DNA of 64,000 nucleotides. Origin: Kribbella caucasensis. GTDB taxonomy: Bacteria; Actinomycetota; Actinomycetes; Propionibacteriales; Kribbellaceae. Position numbers and translations under genes: made by a program. The stretch covers positions 124,001-188,000 of the forward strand of contig NZ_SNWQ01000006.1 in assembly GCF_004361855.1 (NCBI RefSeq), given 5' to 3'. Under the pieces are notes generated by a model. It was not told the DNA's origin. It saw only the letters and a list, made by a program, of their open reading frames with translations, and did not search any database. Positions 16,607 through 25,021 of this stretch are shown here, in pieces (the stretch's first letter is position 1; every line of letters starts with the position of its first letter).

Positions 16607-17420
16607 CCGCGATCCCCTCGACGAACGTACGCTGCAGGAACAGGAAGACCACCACGATCGGGATCACGCTGATACAGGCCGCGGCCGCCAACCCGGTCCA
16701 GTCGGTGGTGTCCTGGCCGTAGAACCCGTACATGCCGACGCCGAGGGTACGCAGGTCCGGGTTCCCCAGGGTGAACACCAGCGGGATGAAGAACGCGTTC
16801 CACGCACCGATGAAGTTCATCAGCGCGACCGTGCCCATCACCGGCTTGGCCAGCGGCAGCATCACCTTCCAGTACGTCCGGAGGTACCCCGCGCCGTCCA
16901 TCCGCGCCGCCTCTTCGAGTTCCTTGGGGATGCCGCTGAAGAACCCCATGAACAACAGCACCGGTACGACGAGCGCCGGGCCGGCCTGGGCCAGGGCGGC
17001 CCCGAGCAGACCGTTGCCCAGGCCAAGACCGTTCACCAGCAGGAAGGTCGGGATGATCGTGTACCCGTGCGGGATGAACATCGTCGCGATCAGCAGCCCG
17101 ACCAGCACCTTCTTCCCGGGCAGGCCAGGACGCGCCAGTGCGTACCCGGCGGTCGAGGCGACGAGCAGAACCAGTACGACGACCGCGATCGAGTACGTGA
17201 TCGTGTTCGCCGTGTAGGTGCTGAACTTGGCCGTCGTCCAGGCCCGGCGGAAGTTCTCCAAGGTGGCGTCGTCCGGCAGCAGCGACAGCCCACCGATCAG
17301 CATCTCCCGGGGCGTCTTGAAGGCGGCCGAGACCATCCAGACGAACGGGTAGATCCAGACCAGGCACAACGGGATCAACAGCAGGTGCCAGACGTTGCGT
17401 CGGAACGCGAGCCTGTTCAT
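16590..17420 (-). CDS. Carbohydrate ABC transporter permease, MalG type
   Basis: 276 residues, six membrane helices. The cytoplasmic EAA loop is visible as ELEEAARMDGAGYLRTYWKVMLPLAKP (about 185-211), which docks on the ATPase. It begins MNRLAFRRNVWHLLLIPLCLVWIYPFVWMVSAAFK, typical of the CUT1 MalG subunit. It overlaps the other permease gene by four bases (ATGA). No ATPase gene is in the cluster, so a shared MsiK-like ATPase elsewhere is probable, as is usual in actinomycetes. Confidence 0.9.
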   Translation of the reverse strand: MNRLAFRRNVWHLLLIPLCLVWIYPFVWMVSAAFKTPREMLIGGLSLLPDDATLENFRRAWTTAKFSTYTANTITYSIAVVVLVLLVASTAGYALARPGLPGKKVLVGLLIATMFIPHGYTIIPTFLLVNGLGLGNGLLGAALAQAGPALVVPVLLFMGFFSGIPKELEEAARMDGAGYLRTYWKVMLPLAKPVMGTVALMNFIGAWNAFFIPLVFTLGNPDLRTLGVGMYGFYGQDTTDWTGLAAAACISVIPIVVVFLFLQRTFVEGIAGAVKS

Positions 17421-18382
17421 CGGCGGCCCCCGTCCAGGCGGCGTCTCAGGAAAGGTGCCTGCAGCAACGTCACGACCAGGGTCAGCAGGCCGAACACCAC
17501 TCCCGCGGCCGAGGCGAACCCGTACCGCGGTGCCTGCAGCGACGGGTCGAACGCGAACCGGTAGATGTACGTCGGGACCACGTCGGTCGCGTAGTCCGGA
17601 CCGCCTTCAGTGACAGCCCGGACCAGGTCGAAGGTGTTCAGACTGCGTTGGAAAACGAGCAGGAGGATGACGATCGCGATCGGCATGACCACCGGCAGGG
17701 TGACGAAGCGCAGGGCCCGCCAGAAGCCGGCGCCATCGATCTCGGCCGCCTCCTGCAGCTCCTTCGGCACGGTCTGCAGCGCCGCGAGCCAGTAGATCAA
17801 GGTGATCCCGAAGCCCTTCCAGACGTCGATCGACAACAACGTGGGCAGCGCGGTCGACGTACTGCCGAGGAAGTTGACGGGCTGATCGACCAGGCCGGTG
17901 TCGAGCAGGATGCGGTTCACCAGACCGCCGGCCGGGTCGAGCAGGATGGCGATCACGATCCCGATCACCGCGGTGGTCGCGACCACCGGCAGGAACAGGA
18001 CCAGCCGGTAGAGGTTGCGGAACCGCAGCCAGCTGTTGTTCAGCAGGATCGCCAGCACCAGCGCCAACGGCAGCTCGACGAAGATGGCCGCCAGCGAGAA
18101 GACCAGCGAGTGCCAGAAGGCCCGCCAGAAGGCGTCGGCCCGCAGCACCTCGGCGAAGTTCGCGAAGCCGACCCAGTTCGACGGCGTGCCGACGCCGTCC
18201 CAGTCGAAGAACGAGTACCACCAGCTGGCCATCAACGGCCAGACGGTGAAACCACCGAACAGCAACACCATCGGCACCAGGAACAGGTAGCTCCACAGGT
18301 GTTTGCGGAACCGTCCCGGCCGGCGAGGCGTCCGCTGCGCGGCCGGGACCTTCGCGCGCGGACGCTCGACGGTCGTCGTCAT
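17417..18382 (-). CDS. Carbohydrate ABC transporter permease, MalF type
   Basis: 321 residues, six predicted helices after a basic N-terminus (ERPRAKVPAAQRTPRRPGRFRK). The EAA motif is ELQEAAEIDGAGFWRALRFVTLP. It is a CUT1-family MalF-like subunit, four bases after the binding-protein gene and overlapping the MalG-like gene, so the operon order is IclR, binding protein, MalF, MalG, SMP-30. Confidence 0.9.
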   Translation of the reverse strand: MTTTVERPRAKVPAAQRTPRRPGRFRKHLWSYLFLVPMVLLFGGFTVWPLMASWWYSFFDWDGVGTPSNWVGFANFAEVLRADAFWRAFWHSLVFSLAAIFVELPLALVLAILLNNSWLRFRNLYRLVLFLPVVATTAVIGIVIAILLDPAGGLVNRILLDTGLVDQPVNFLGSTSTALPTLLSIDVWKGFGITLIYWLAALQTVPKELQEAAEIDGAGFWRALRFVTLPVVMPIAIVILLLVFQRSLNTFDLVRAVTEGGPDYATDVVPTYIYRFAFDPSLQAPRYGFASAAGVVFGLLTLVVTLLQAPFLRRRLDGGRR

Positions 18383-18386
18383 GCGA

Positions 18387-19832
18387 TCAGCCTCCCGGCC
18401 TGAAGTCCTTGAGCGGATCCCAGCCGGCGAAGGTCAGGTCCTTGGCGGAACCCTCTTGTCCCTTGGCCTTCAGCTCGGTCGAGGTCTGGTCGAGGAAAGT
18501 CTGTAGGTCGCGGTCCAGCTGTGCCGCGGCCGGGCCGAACGGCTGGTTCTTGACGATCGAGCTGACCGCGGCATCGGTGTGCTTGAGGTCAGGCTTGGCC
18601 GCCAGTGCGTCGGTGAGCGCGCGGCCGCCCTTGCTCGCCAGGGCCGGGTTCGGCGCCCGGCGCATGGTCTCCTCGGCCACAGCCAGGATCGCGGCCTGGT
18701 CGGGGTTCTTCTCCGCCTCCGCCTTCCAGGCGCTGTCCAGCGCGGTGAGCGTGCCGAACTTCTTGTAGTAGGCGTTGTGGAACGACTCCGAGGCGAGGAA
18801 GTCCATCACCTTCCAGCTCTCCGCCTTGTGCGCCGACTTGGCCGACATCGACCACAGCGGGCTGAACGACTTGCTCAGCGGAAGGTAGGCGCCCCGCCCG
18901 GCGGCCGGCACCGGCAGCCCGGTGACGCCCAGCTTGATCTCGGGGGCCAGCTTGCGGACCTCGGCGACATGCCAGGGCGGGGTCGCGTACATCGCGAGCC
19001 GGCCGGCCGCGAACTCCTTGAAGGCACGGGCGCCGTCCCAGCTCTCCCAGCCCGGCATCATCACCTTCGCGGCCTGCATCCGGCGGTGCAGTTCGACGGA
19101 CTCGACCAGGCCGGGGCTCGAGGTGGCGGGTTTGCCGGTGCGGAAGTCGATGCCGGTCGCGGGGACGGAGTACGGCACGGCGGTGTCGGCCAGCATCTCG
19201 ACGGCCGGCGCCTTGGCGGCGGTCGGCGCATACCCGAAGTACTTGCCCTTGCCGTCGGCCGTGACCTTGGTTGCCATCCGCTCCAGATCGGTCCAGGTCT
19301 TCGGCGGACCGTCGTACCCGGACTGCTTCAGCAGGTCCTCGTTGTAGAGGAAGACCCGCAACGTCGACCACGGCCCCCACACCAGGGGGAGGCTCATCAG
19401 CTTGCCGTCGCGGTGCAGGCCGGACGTCGCCGGATCCATCGAGCCGGCCGGGAACCGCTTCAGGAACTCAGGCGTGACGAACTCGTCGAGCGGCGCGACC
19501 CAGCCACGGGCCGCCATCCGGTCCATACCGTCGTCCTGGGCCCGGAAGATGTCCGGCGCGTTGTTCTGCTGGAACATCAGTTCGACCGCGTTCAGCTGCT
19601 GGTCGGACGGGTTCTCCAGCACCTTGACGGCGATCCCGGGGTTGGCCTTCTCGAACTCGTCGAACTGCTGCCGGTAGAACTCACTGGCGCCAGGCGGGTC
19701 CGGCACCAGCGCGACCGTGACGGTGACCTTGCCGGCGTCACCCGAGTCGGCGCTGCCGCCGACCAGGTTGCAGCCGGACAGGGCGAGCGCCACGGCACAG
19801 GTGAGCGCGATGAGAGGTGGGCGGATCTTCAT
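18387..19832 (-). CDS. ABC transporter sugar-binding lipoprotein (CUT1)
   Basis: 481 residues from ATG 19832, chosen because it starts a lipoprotein signal (MKIRPPLIALTCAVALALSGCN, lipobox LSGC) and has GGAG upstream. The rest is a family 1 extracellular solute-binding protein: YRQQFDEFEKANPGIAVKVLE, FQQNNAPDIFRA, AFKEFAAGRLAMYATPPW. The start lies two bases from the IclR stop codon, so translation is likely coupled. The probable ligand is an oligosaccharide, or a uronide/sugar acid given the neighbours; not determinable from sequence. Confidence 0.9.
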   Translation of the reverse strand: MKIRPPLIALTCAVALALSGCNLVGGSADSGDAGKVTVTVALVPDPPGASEFYRQQFDEFEKANPGIAVKVLENPSDQQLNAVELMFQQNNAPDIFRAQDDGMDRMAARGWVAPLDEFVTPEFLKRFPAGSMDPATSGLHRDGKLMSLPLVWGPWSTLRVFLYNEDLLKQSGYDGPPKTWTDLERMATKVTADGKGKYFGYAPTAAKAPAVEMLADTAVPYSVPATGIDFRTGKPATSSPGLVESVELHRRMQAAKVMMPGWESWDGARAFKEFAAGRLAMYATPPWHVAEVRKLAPEIKLGVTGLPVPAAGRGAYLPLSKSFSPLWSMSAKSAHKAESWKVMDFLASESFHNAYYKKFGTLTALDSAWKAEAEKNPDQAAILAVAEETMRRAPNPALASKGGRALTDALAAKPDLKHTDAAVSSIVKNQPFGPAAAQLDRDLQTFLDQTSTELKAKGQEGSAKDLTFAGWDPLKDFRPGG

Positions 19833-19834
19833 GA

Positions 19835-20644
19835 TCAGCTCCGTAGGTCGTGGCGCGCGGGCGCCGGGATCCGATGGTTGGTGGGGCCGTGATGACCCAG
19901 CTGCGAGTTGATGGCGTCGGCGGTCTCCAGTACGAGGCGGGACAGCTCCCGCTCGCGAGCGGGCAGATCGACAACGCTGGACGGGCCGGACAAGGACAGT
20001 GCGGCGACGACCTGGCCGGTCCGGTCGCGCAGGGGTGCGGCCAGGCAGGACCGGCCGAGCGACAGCTGCTCCGCCTCTGTCGAGTAGCCCTGCCAGGTGA
20101 CCTGCTCGAGCTCGGAGTCCAGTACGTCGTGGTCGGTGATCGTGTGCGCGGTGTATCCGATCAACTCCCCCAGCAGGTCCCGGGGATCGGTTACACCCAG
20201 CAGCAGGCATTTGCCGAGCGCGGTGGCATGGAGCGGGTTGCGCCGTCCGGTCAACGCGAACGAACGCGGTGCGAGCTGCCCTTCGAAGTTGCACAGGTAG
20301 AACGCGTGCGGCCCACGCCGTACTGCGACGTTCGCGCCGAGCCCGGTGGCCGCCGCGAGCGACTGAGCTCGTTGCCGGGCGGCCTGGTGGACGGGATGAC
20401 CGTTGACGGCCGCACCGGCCAGGGTGATCAGGTCGGCACCCAGGCGGTACTGACCGTCGTCGTCGCGTTCGACGAAGGCCGCCTGTTCGAGGGTGCCGAG
20501 GAGGCGGGAAGCGGTGGACTGTCCGAGGCCGGCCGCCTTTGCGATCTCAGCAGCCCGCAGAGGGCGGTCACCGGCGCCGGTGAACGCACGCAGGACGGCC
20601 ACGGCGCGCTCGACGCTCTGGTTCGTTCCTGCCTCGGCAGCCAC
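19835..20644 (-). CDS. IclR-family transcriptional regulator
   Basis: 269 residues. N-terminal winged helix (about 10-70; VERAVAVLRAFTGA, AEIAKAAGLGQSTASRLLGTLEQ) and C-terminal IclR effector domain (about 85-250; LHATALGKCLLLG, SLGRSCLAAPLRDRTGQVVAALSLSGP). It is the first gene of the importer operon and faces the sugar-acid operon across a 129-base gap, so it probably controls both. It is about 45% similar by eye to the second IclR regulator at 24125-24925. Confidence 0.9.
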   Translation of the reverse strand: MAAEAGTNQSVERAVAVLRAFTGAGDRPLRAAEIAKAAGLGQSTASRLLGTLEQAAFVERDDDGQYRLGADLITLAGAAVNGHPVHQAARQRAQSLAAATGLGANVAVRRGPHAFYLCNFEGQLAPRSFALTGRRNPLHATALGKCLLLGVTDPRDLLGELIGYTAHTITDHDVLDSELEQVTWQGYSTEAEQLSLGRSCLAAPLRDRTGQVVAALSLSGPSSVVDLPARERELSRLVLETADAINSQLGHHGPTNHRIPAPARHDLRS

Positions 20645-20671
20645 TGGTTCTGAATCCTTTACCTCGAACGA

Positions 20672-20687
20672 TGGACGCTGTCATCCA
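20672..20687. promoter_or_regulatory. TGGA-N8-TCCA inverted repeat, candidate IclR operator
   Basis: In the divergent gap between the IclR gene and the aldolase operon, TGGACGCTGTCATCCA is symmetric at its ends and partly inside (GAC...GTC). Operator role is inferred from position only. Confidence 0.35.
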
Positions 20688-20773
20688 CTATGTGGCAGCC
20701 TTACGCACATGATGGATCACGTCAAGCACCGATCGGATGCCGAATGCTGAACAGCGAGGAGGCCGCCCTGTCC

Positions 20774-21694
20774 GTGCCGCCGACCGTCGAGGGTCTGGTG
20801 CCGATCCTGGCCACGCCCTTCCACGCGGACGGCAGTCTGGATCTGGTGAGCCTGCGCCGGCTGGCCGAGTTCCAGCTGTCCAGCGGGGTGCACGGCGTCG
20901 CCGTCCTCGGCATGGCCAGTGAGGCCTTCGCCCTCACCACGGCCGAACGCAGGTTGATCACCCACGCGGTCGCGGAGGTGGTCGCGGGGCAGATCCCGTT
21001 GGTCGTGGGGGTCGCCGCGACGTCGACGGTGACGGCGGTCGAGCAGACCAACGAGGCGGCCGCTGCCGGTGCGGACACGGTGATGGTGCTGCCGCCCTTC
21101 ATGGTCCCGCCGAGTCCGGCGCAGTTGCCGGCCTTCTACGCCGCCGTGGCCGCTGTCGGTCCGGAGGTGATGGTGCAGGACGCGCCCGGAGCAACCGGCG
21201 TGGCCATGTCGCCGCAACAGATCGTCGAGCTGGCCGGCATCGCCGGAATCACCTCGGTCAAGGTCGAAGCACCGCCGACCGCACCGAAGGTCGCCGCCGT
21301 GGTCGACCGGATCGAGGAGCCCGGGTTCGTCGTACTGGGTGGGCAGAACGCTCAGTTCCTGCTCGACGAGCTGGCCGCCGGGGCGGTTGGATCGATGCCC
21401 GCCTGCGAGATCCCCGACCTGCTCGCGCCGGTCTTCACCGACTGGCGGGCCGGCCGGTACGCCGACGCCCGGGCCCGGTTCGACCTGCTGTTGCCGTTGC
21501 TGGTCTACGGTCTGCAGTCGGGGATCGCCTGGGCCGTGCACAAGGAGGTCCTGGTCCGGCGCGGACTGATCGAGCACGCGGCCGTCCGGCTGCCGGCTCG
21601 TGAACTGGACGCCCGGGCCAGGTCAGGTCTGACTGCGATACTCGACCGGCTGGAGCTTCCGGCCGGAACACTTCCGCTGACTGGGATCCACTGA
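20774..21694 (+). CDS. DHDPS/NAL-family aldolase or dehydratase, sugar-acid type
   Basis: 306 residues from GTG 20774, preferred because GAGGAGG lies 11 bases before it and the protein then starts at the usual family position (VEGLVPILATPFHADGSLD). ATG 20744 is an alternative with no Shine-Dalgarno. The Schiff-base lysine is in ITSVKVEAP. The active-site Tyr of true DapA (YNVPGRTG) is absent: the segment reads VMVQDAPGATG. This suggests a 2-keto-3-deoxy sugar-acid aldolase or dehydratase rather than dihydrodipicolinate synthase. It is the first gene of a four-gene coupled operon. Confidence 0.82.
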   Translation: MPPTVEGLVPILATPFHADGSLDLVSLRRLAEFQLSSGVHGVAVLGMASEAFALTTAERRLITHAVAEVVAGQIPLVVGVAATSTVTAVEQTNEAAAAGADTVMVLPPFMVPPSPAQLPAFYAAVAAVGPEVMVQDAPGATGVAMSPQQIVELAGIAGITSVKVEAPPTAPKVAAVVDRIEEPGFVVLGGQNAQFLLDELAAGAVGSMPACEIPDLLAPVFTDWRAGRYADARARFDLLLPLLVYGLQSGIAWAVHKEVLVRRGLIEHAAVRLPARELDARARSGLTAILDRLELPAGTLPLTGIH

Positions 21695-22824
21695 TGCCGA
21701 CGATCACCGAAGTAGAGGTCTTCCCCCTCGTACTAGCCGGGCCGGACGCACCGCCCCGGAGCTACTCCACCAACCCGCCATGGCCGAGCATCTACGCCTC
21801 GTCGCGGGAAGCCCTGTTGGTGAAGCTGACCGCGGACGACGGATCCGTCGGCTGGGGTGAGGCATTGGCGCCGGTCTCCCCGGAGGTGCCGGCCAAGATC
21901 ATCGAACTACTGCTGAAGCCGGTCCTGCTCGGTGCCGACCCGACCCGGGTTCGCCCGCTCGTCACCGCTCTCCGGGCACTGATGCGAGAGCGTGGCCATC
22001 TCGGCGGACATCAGGGTGACGCCATCGCCGCGATCGACGTGGCGCTGTGGGATCTGGCCGGCCGGACCACCGGGTTGCCGGTTCACCAGTTGCTCGGTGG
22101 TGCCCAGCGGGAGGTCGTACCGGCGTACGTGTCGGGGTTGCCGGGGAAGAAGGACAGCGAGCGGGTCGCGATGGCGCAGGACTGGGTTGCTCAGGGCGTA
22201 CGTCAGCTCAAGCTCGGCCTCGGCCACGGAGTGAAGGCAGACCTTGCGACGGTCGAGGCCCTGCGCGGTGTCCACGATGACCTGCTGATCGCCGTCGACA
22301 TCCACGGCGTGTACGACGTCGCGGACGCGGTCCGGTTGGGTCGCGGACTCGACAGCCTCGGCGGCTGGTTCCTGGAAGCGCCGGTCGGGTTCGAGGATCT
22401 CGCCGGACACGCGGAGGTCGCACGGCGGATCGACACCCCGGTGGCGATCGGGGAGAGCCTGCGGCATCGGCAGGAGTTCCGGCCCTGGCTGGAAGCAGGT
22501 GCGGCCTCGATCCTGCAGCCAGACATCGGCCGCACCGGGATCACGGAGGCGGTCGACCTGGCCGCGATCACCGAGACCTGGTTCGTCCCGCTGGCGCCGC
22601 ATCACTCGACCGGGCTGGGGATCGTGATGGCCGCGAGCATCCACGCGTCGGCGGCCATCGGGAATCTGCTGGCGTACGAGTTCCACCCGACCCTGTTCGC
22701 ACACGTCAACGACATCCTGGTCACCCCGTTGGAGCCAGGCACCCGCGGGTTCGCCGTACCGTCCGGGCCTGGGCTGGGGATCGAGGTCGACGAGGACGCC
22801 GTCCGCGCGGCAACGGTCCAATGA
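21694..22824 (+). CDS. Enolase-superfamily (mandelate racemase/MLE) sugar-acid dehydratase
   Basis: 376 residues with a capping domain then a barrel. Metal ligands are visible as AVDIHG, FLEAPVG and AIGESLRH; the His/Asp dyad is in LAPHHSTG and LQPDIGRTG. The D-x-H of VDIHGVYD matches galactonate-type dehydratases, and the second Lys of the KxK motif is replaced (LKLGLG). Dehydration of an aldonate or aldarate to a 2-keto-3-deoxy acid is the likely reaction, feeding the aldolase upstream. Its start overlaps the aldolase stop by one base (TGATG). Confidence 0.85.
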   Translation: MPTITEVEVFPLVLAGPDAPPRSYSTNPPWPSIYASSREALLVKLTADDGSVGWGEALAPVSPEVPAKIIELLLKPVLLGADPTRVRPLVTALRALMRERGHLGGHQGDAIAAIDVALWDLAGRTTGLPVHQLLGGAQREVVPAYVSGLPGKKDSERVAMAQDWVAQGVRQLKLGLGHGVKADLATVEALRGVHDDLLIAVDIHGVYDVADAVRLGRGLDSLGGWFLEAPVGFEDLAGHAEVARRIDTPVAIGESLRHRQEFRPWLEAGAASILQPDIGRTGITEAVDLAAITETWFVPLAPHHSTGLGIVMAASIHASAAIGNLLAYEFHPTLFAHVNDILVTPLEPGTRGFAVPSGPGLGIEVDEDAVRAATVQ

Positions 22825-23552
22825 AGCGCCGCGCTCTGGTGATCGGGGCAACTACCCCCATTGGTACGGCGATCGTGGCTGCCCTGGTCGCGGACGGCTG
22901 CCAGGTCGCCGGGGTGTCCCTCGAGGACAAGGAGATCGACGGACTGGACTTGCACCTGACGGCCGACTGTTCCGAGGCAGCCGGCGCCGACGAGGCGGTC
23001 GGGCGGGTTATCGCCGAGTTCGGCGGACTCGATGTCCTGGTCGCCGCTGCAGGGCGCATGCCAGTGGAGCCGGCCCACCGCACAACCGATGCGCAGTGGT
23101 TCGACGCGCTCGCGAACACCCTCAACACCTTCTTCTTCCCGGTCCGGGCCGCACTGCCCGCACTGTTCGAGAGCGACGTTGCCGCAGTGGTCGCGGTGTC
23201 GTCGGTGAACACGCTGGTCAGCGCACCCTGGACAGCCGCCTACACCGCGGCGAAGGGCGGAGTGGACGCACTGGTACGGCAGCTTGCGGTCGAGTACGCC
23301 GGCCGGGGCATCCGGGTCAACGCTGTCGCGCCCGGGATCGTCGGCAGCGGGGGCCGACCCGACGCCGCTGTCGGCTACCCGATCGGCCGCACCATCGAGG
23401 CGACCGAGGTCGCCGACGCCGTGGCGTTCCTGGCCGGTCCAAGAGCGGCTGCCATCACCGGAGTGGTACTGCCGGTCGACGGTGGCCTGTCGGTACTCTC
23501 CCCGGCTGTTGTGGGCCGGGCCGATCTCCAAGCCAGGTTGAAGGATGCCTGA
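22821..23552 (+). CDS. Short-chain dehydrogenase/reductase
   Basis: 243 residues. The nucleotide-binding turn is GATTPIGTA (in place of TGxxxGxG), followed by the catalytic VSSVNTLVSAPWTAAYTAAKG with Ser, Tyr and Lys, and the C-terminal GIRVNAVAPGIV and ITGVVLPVDGGLSVL. NAD(P)-dependent oxidation of a sugar or sugar acid is likely from context. The start overlaps the dehydratase stop (ATGA). Confidence 0.87.
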   Translation: MKRRALVIGATTPIGTAIVAALVADGCQVAGVSLEDKEIDGLDLHLTADCSEAAGADEAVGRVIAEFGGLDVLVAAAGRMPVEPAHRTTDAQWFDALANTLNTFFFPVRAALPALFESDVAAVVAVSSVNTLVSAPWTAAYTAAKGGVDALVRQLAVEYAGRGIRVNAVAPGIVGSGGRPDAAVGYPIGRTIEATEVADAVAFLAGPRAAAITGVVLPVDGGLSVLSPAVVGRADLQARLKDA

Positions 23553-24189
23553 GGTCGAACTGACCGGCCGGGCGGCCCCGCTCTACCGGGTGCTCGACTG
23601 GCCGCTACGACTGGCAACGGTGACAGTGCTGTGGCTGCTCGGCGTTGTAGCCGGCCTGGTGATCGCCGGTCTAGCTCCGGCGACGCTGGCGGCTCACCAG
23701 GTGATGCAGGCCTATCTGGATGACGCTGACGTGCGCCGGTGGCGACTGTTCTGGTCTGCCTGGCGCCAGTGGCTCGGTCGCGGCCAAGTGGTACTCGGGC
23801 CACCGCTGGCGACGGTGTGGGTGCTGGCGTTCTACCTCACTGCTGTCCGGCAAACCGTGTGGGCCGCACCGCTGTCAGTGGTGATGCTCGGCTACCTGGT
23901 CACGCTGTGGCTGCTCCCTGCCGTTGTGGTCTCGGTCGAGCAGCGCTCAGCGAAAGACCTGTGGCTGCTCACGATCCACCTCAGCTGGCGCCGCCCGATC
24001 GTGCCCCTCGCCGCGACCGCGGTACTCGTCGTACTGGCTGTCGCTGCCTGGTACGCCGCTCCGGCCGCCCTGGTGTTCGGCCCGGCCACGGCAGCCTTGA
24101 CCGCAGTACTAGTGGTACGGCGGGTCAGCTCACCGCGGCCGACGCGTGATACCCCAGGCCCGACGAGATCTGGTCCGCCTGCTCGATGA
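23545..24189 (+). CDS. DUF624/YesL-type membrane protein
   Basis: 214 residues with four to five membrane helices (TVTVLWLLGVVAGLVIAGL, VLAFYLTAVRQ, LVTLWLLPAVVVSV, LAATAVLVVLAVAAW). YesL-like proteins often accompany CUT1 sugar importers in Gram-positive bacteria; their role is unknown. It overlaps the SDR gene by eight bases, and its 3' end overlaps the convergent IclR gene by about 65 bases. Confidence 0.75.
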   Translation: MPEVELTGRAAPLYRVLDWPLRLATVTVLWLLGVVAGLVIAGLAPATLAAHQVMQAYLDDADVRRWRLFWSAWRQWLGRGQVVLGPPLATVWVLAFYLTAVRQTVWAAPLSVVMLGYLVTLWLLPAVVVSVEQRSAKDLWLLTIHLSWRRPIVPLAATAVLVVLAVAAWYAAPAALVFGPATAALTAVLVVRRVSSPRPTRDTPGPTRSGPPAR

Positions 24190-24925
24190 CCTGCAGGGCC
24201 AGCGTCTCCTCGCGGGTCGGCAGGTCCATCGCCGACAGCGGCCCGGACACCGACAGGGCTGCGACGATCGCACCGGTCCGGTCCCGGATCGGCGCGGCCA
24301 GGCAGGCCCGGCCGAACGCGAGTTCCTCCAGCTCCAGTGCGTATCCCCGCTCCCGGACCCGCGCGAGCATCGTCGCCAGCTCGTCGTGGCCGGTCACGGT
24401 GTGCGGGGTGTACCGGGCCAGGTCGTCGCCGAGCAGTTCCTCCCACTCTGGCCGCGGCAGCTCGCTGATCAGCGCCTTGCCGATGGCGGTGGCGTGCAAC
24501 GGACCGGTGCGGCCGACCAGGGTGGACGACCGGCCGGCCGCGCGTCCCTCGAAGTGACACAGGTAGAACATCTCGGCGCCCCGGCGCTCGGCGACGTTGG
24601 CCCCGAGGTTCAGGTCGGCGGCCAGGTTCTGGGCGACCTGGCGCGACTGCTGGTGGATCGGCATCTCGTTCAGCCCGATCCCGGCCAGGGTGATCACCTT
24701 GGGGCCGATCCCGTACAGGCCGCTGCGCTGGTCGTAGGCGAGGAAGCCGAGCGCCACCAGCGCGCCGACCAGCCTGGACACCGTGGACTGGCCGAGACCG
24801 GTCGCCTCGACCAGCTCGGAGACGCGTCGCTGCGGATGCGCCTCGGTGAATTCGGACAGCAGCGACAGCGCCCGCTCGACACTCTGCGTCCCCGGCCCGG
24901 CCTCACGACCGATCGCACGCGCCAC
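24125..24925 (-). CDS. Second IclR-family transcriptional regulator
   Basis: 266 residues from GTG 24925, chosen for a good Shine-Dalgarno (GGAGGG) seven bases upstream; an in-frame ATG at 24958 would add eleven residues. HTH (VERALSLLSEFTEAH, LVEATGLGQSTVSRLVGALV) and IclR effector domain (LHATAIGKALIS, AFGRACLAAPIRDRTGAIVAALSVSGP) are present. It closely resembles 19835-20644; the two flank the sugar-acid operon. Upstream sites CCAAATTTGG and GCATC-GTA-GATGC may be operators. Confidence 0.9.
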   Translation of the reverse strand: MARAIGREAGPGTQSVERALSLLSEFTEAHPQRRVSELVEATGLGQSTVSRLVGALVALGFLAYDQRSGLYGIGPKVITLAGIGLNEMPIHQQSRQVAQNLAADLNLGANVAERRGAEMFYLCHFEGRAAGRSSTLVGRTGPLHATAIGKALISELPRPEWEELLGDDLARYTPHTVTGHDELATMLARVRERGYALELEELAFGRACLAAPIRDRTGAIVAALSVSGPLSAMDLPTREETLALQVIEQADQISSGLGYHASAAVS

Positions 24926-24939
24926 GAATTCACCCTCCG

Positions 24940-24973
24940 CCAAATTTGGTTTCCTCATCCGCATCGTAGATGC
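24940..24973. promoter_or_regulatory. Two small palindromes before the second IclR gene
   Basis: CCAAATTTGG (24940-24949, perfect) and GCATC-GTA-GATGC (24961-24973, perfect 5+3+5) lie in the 96-base gap between the IclR gene and the divergent membrane-protein gene. They are candidate operators. Confidence 0.4.
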
Positions 24974-25021
24974 CTGGGGCGACGCAATCCACCGGCCGCG
25001 CCAGGCTGGCAGACTGTGGCG

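Noticed and set aside
20774..21694. Annotation as lysine-pathway dapA
   Set aside because: Missing active-site Tyr and location in a sugar-acid operon argue against it.
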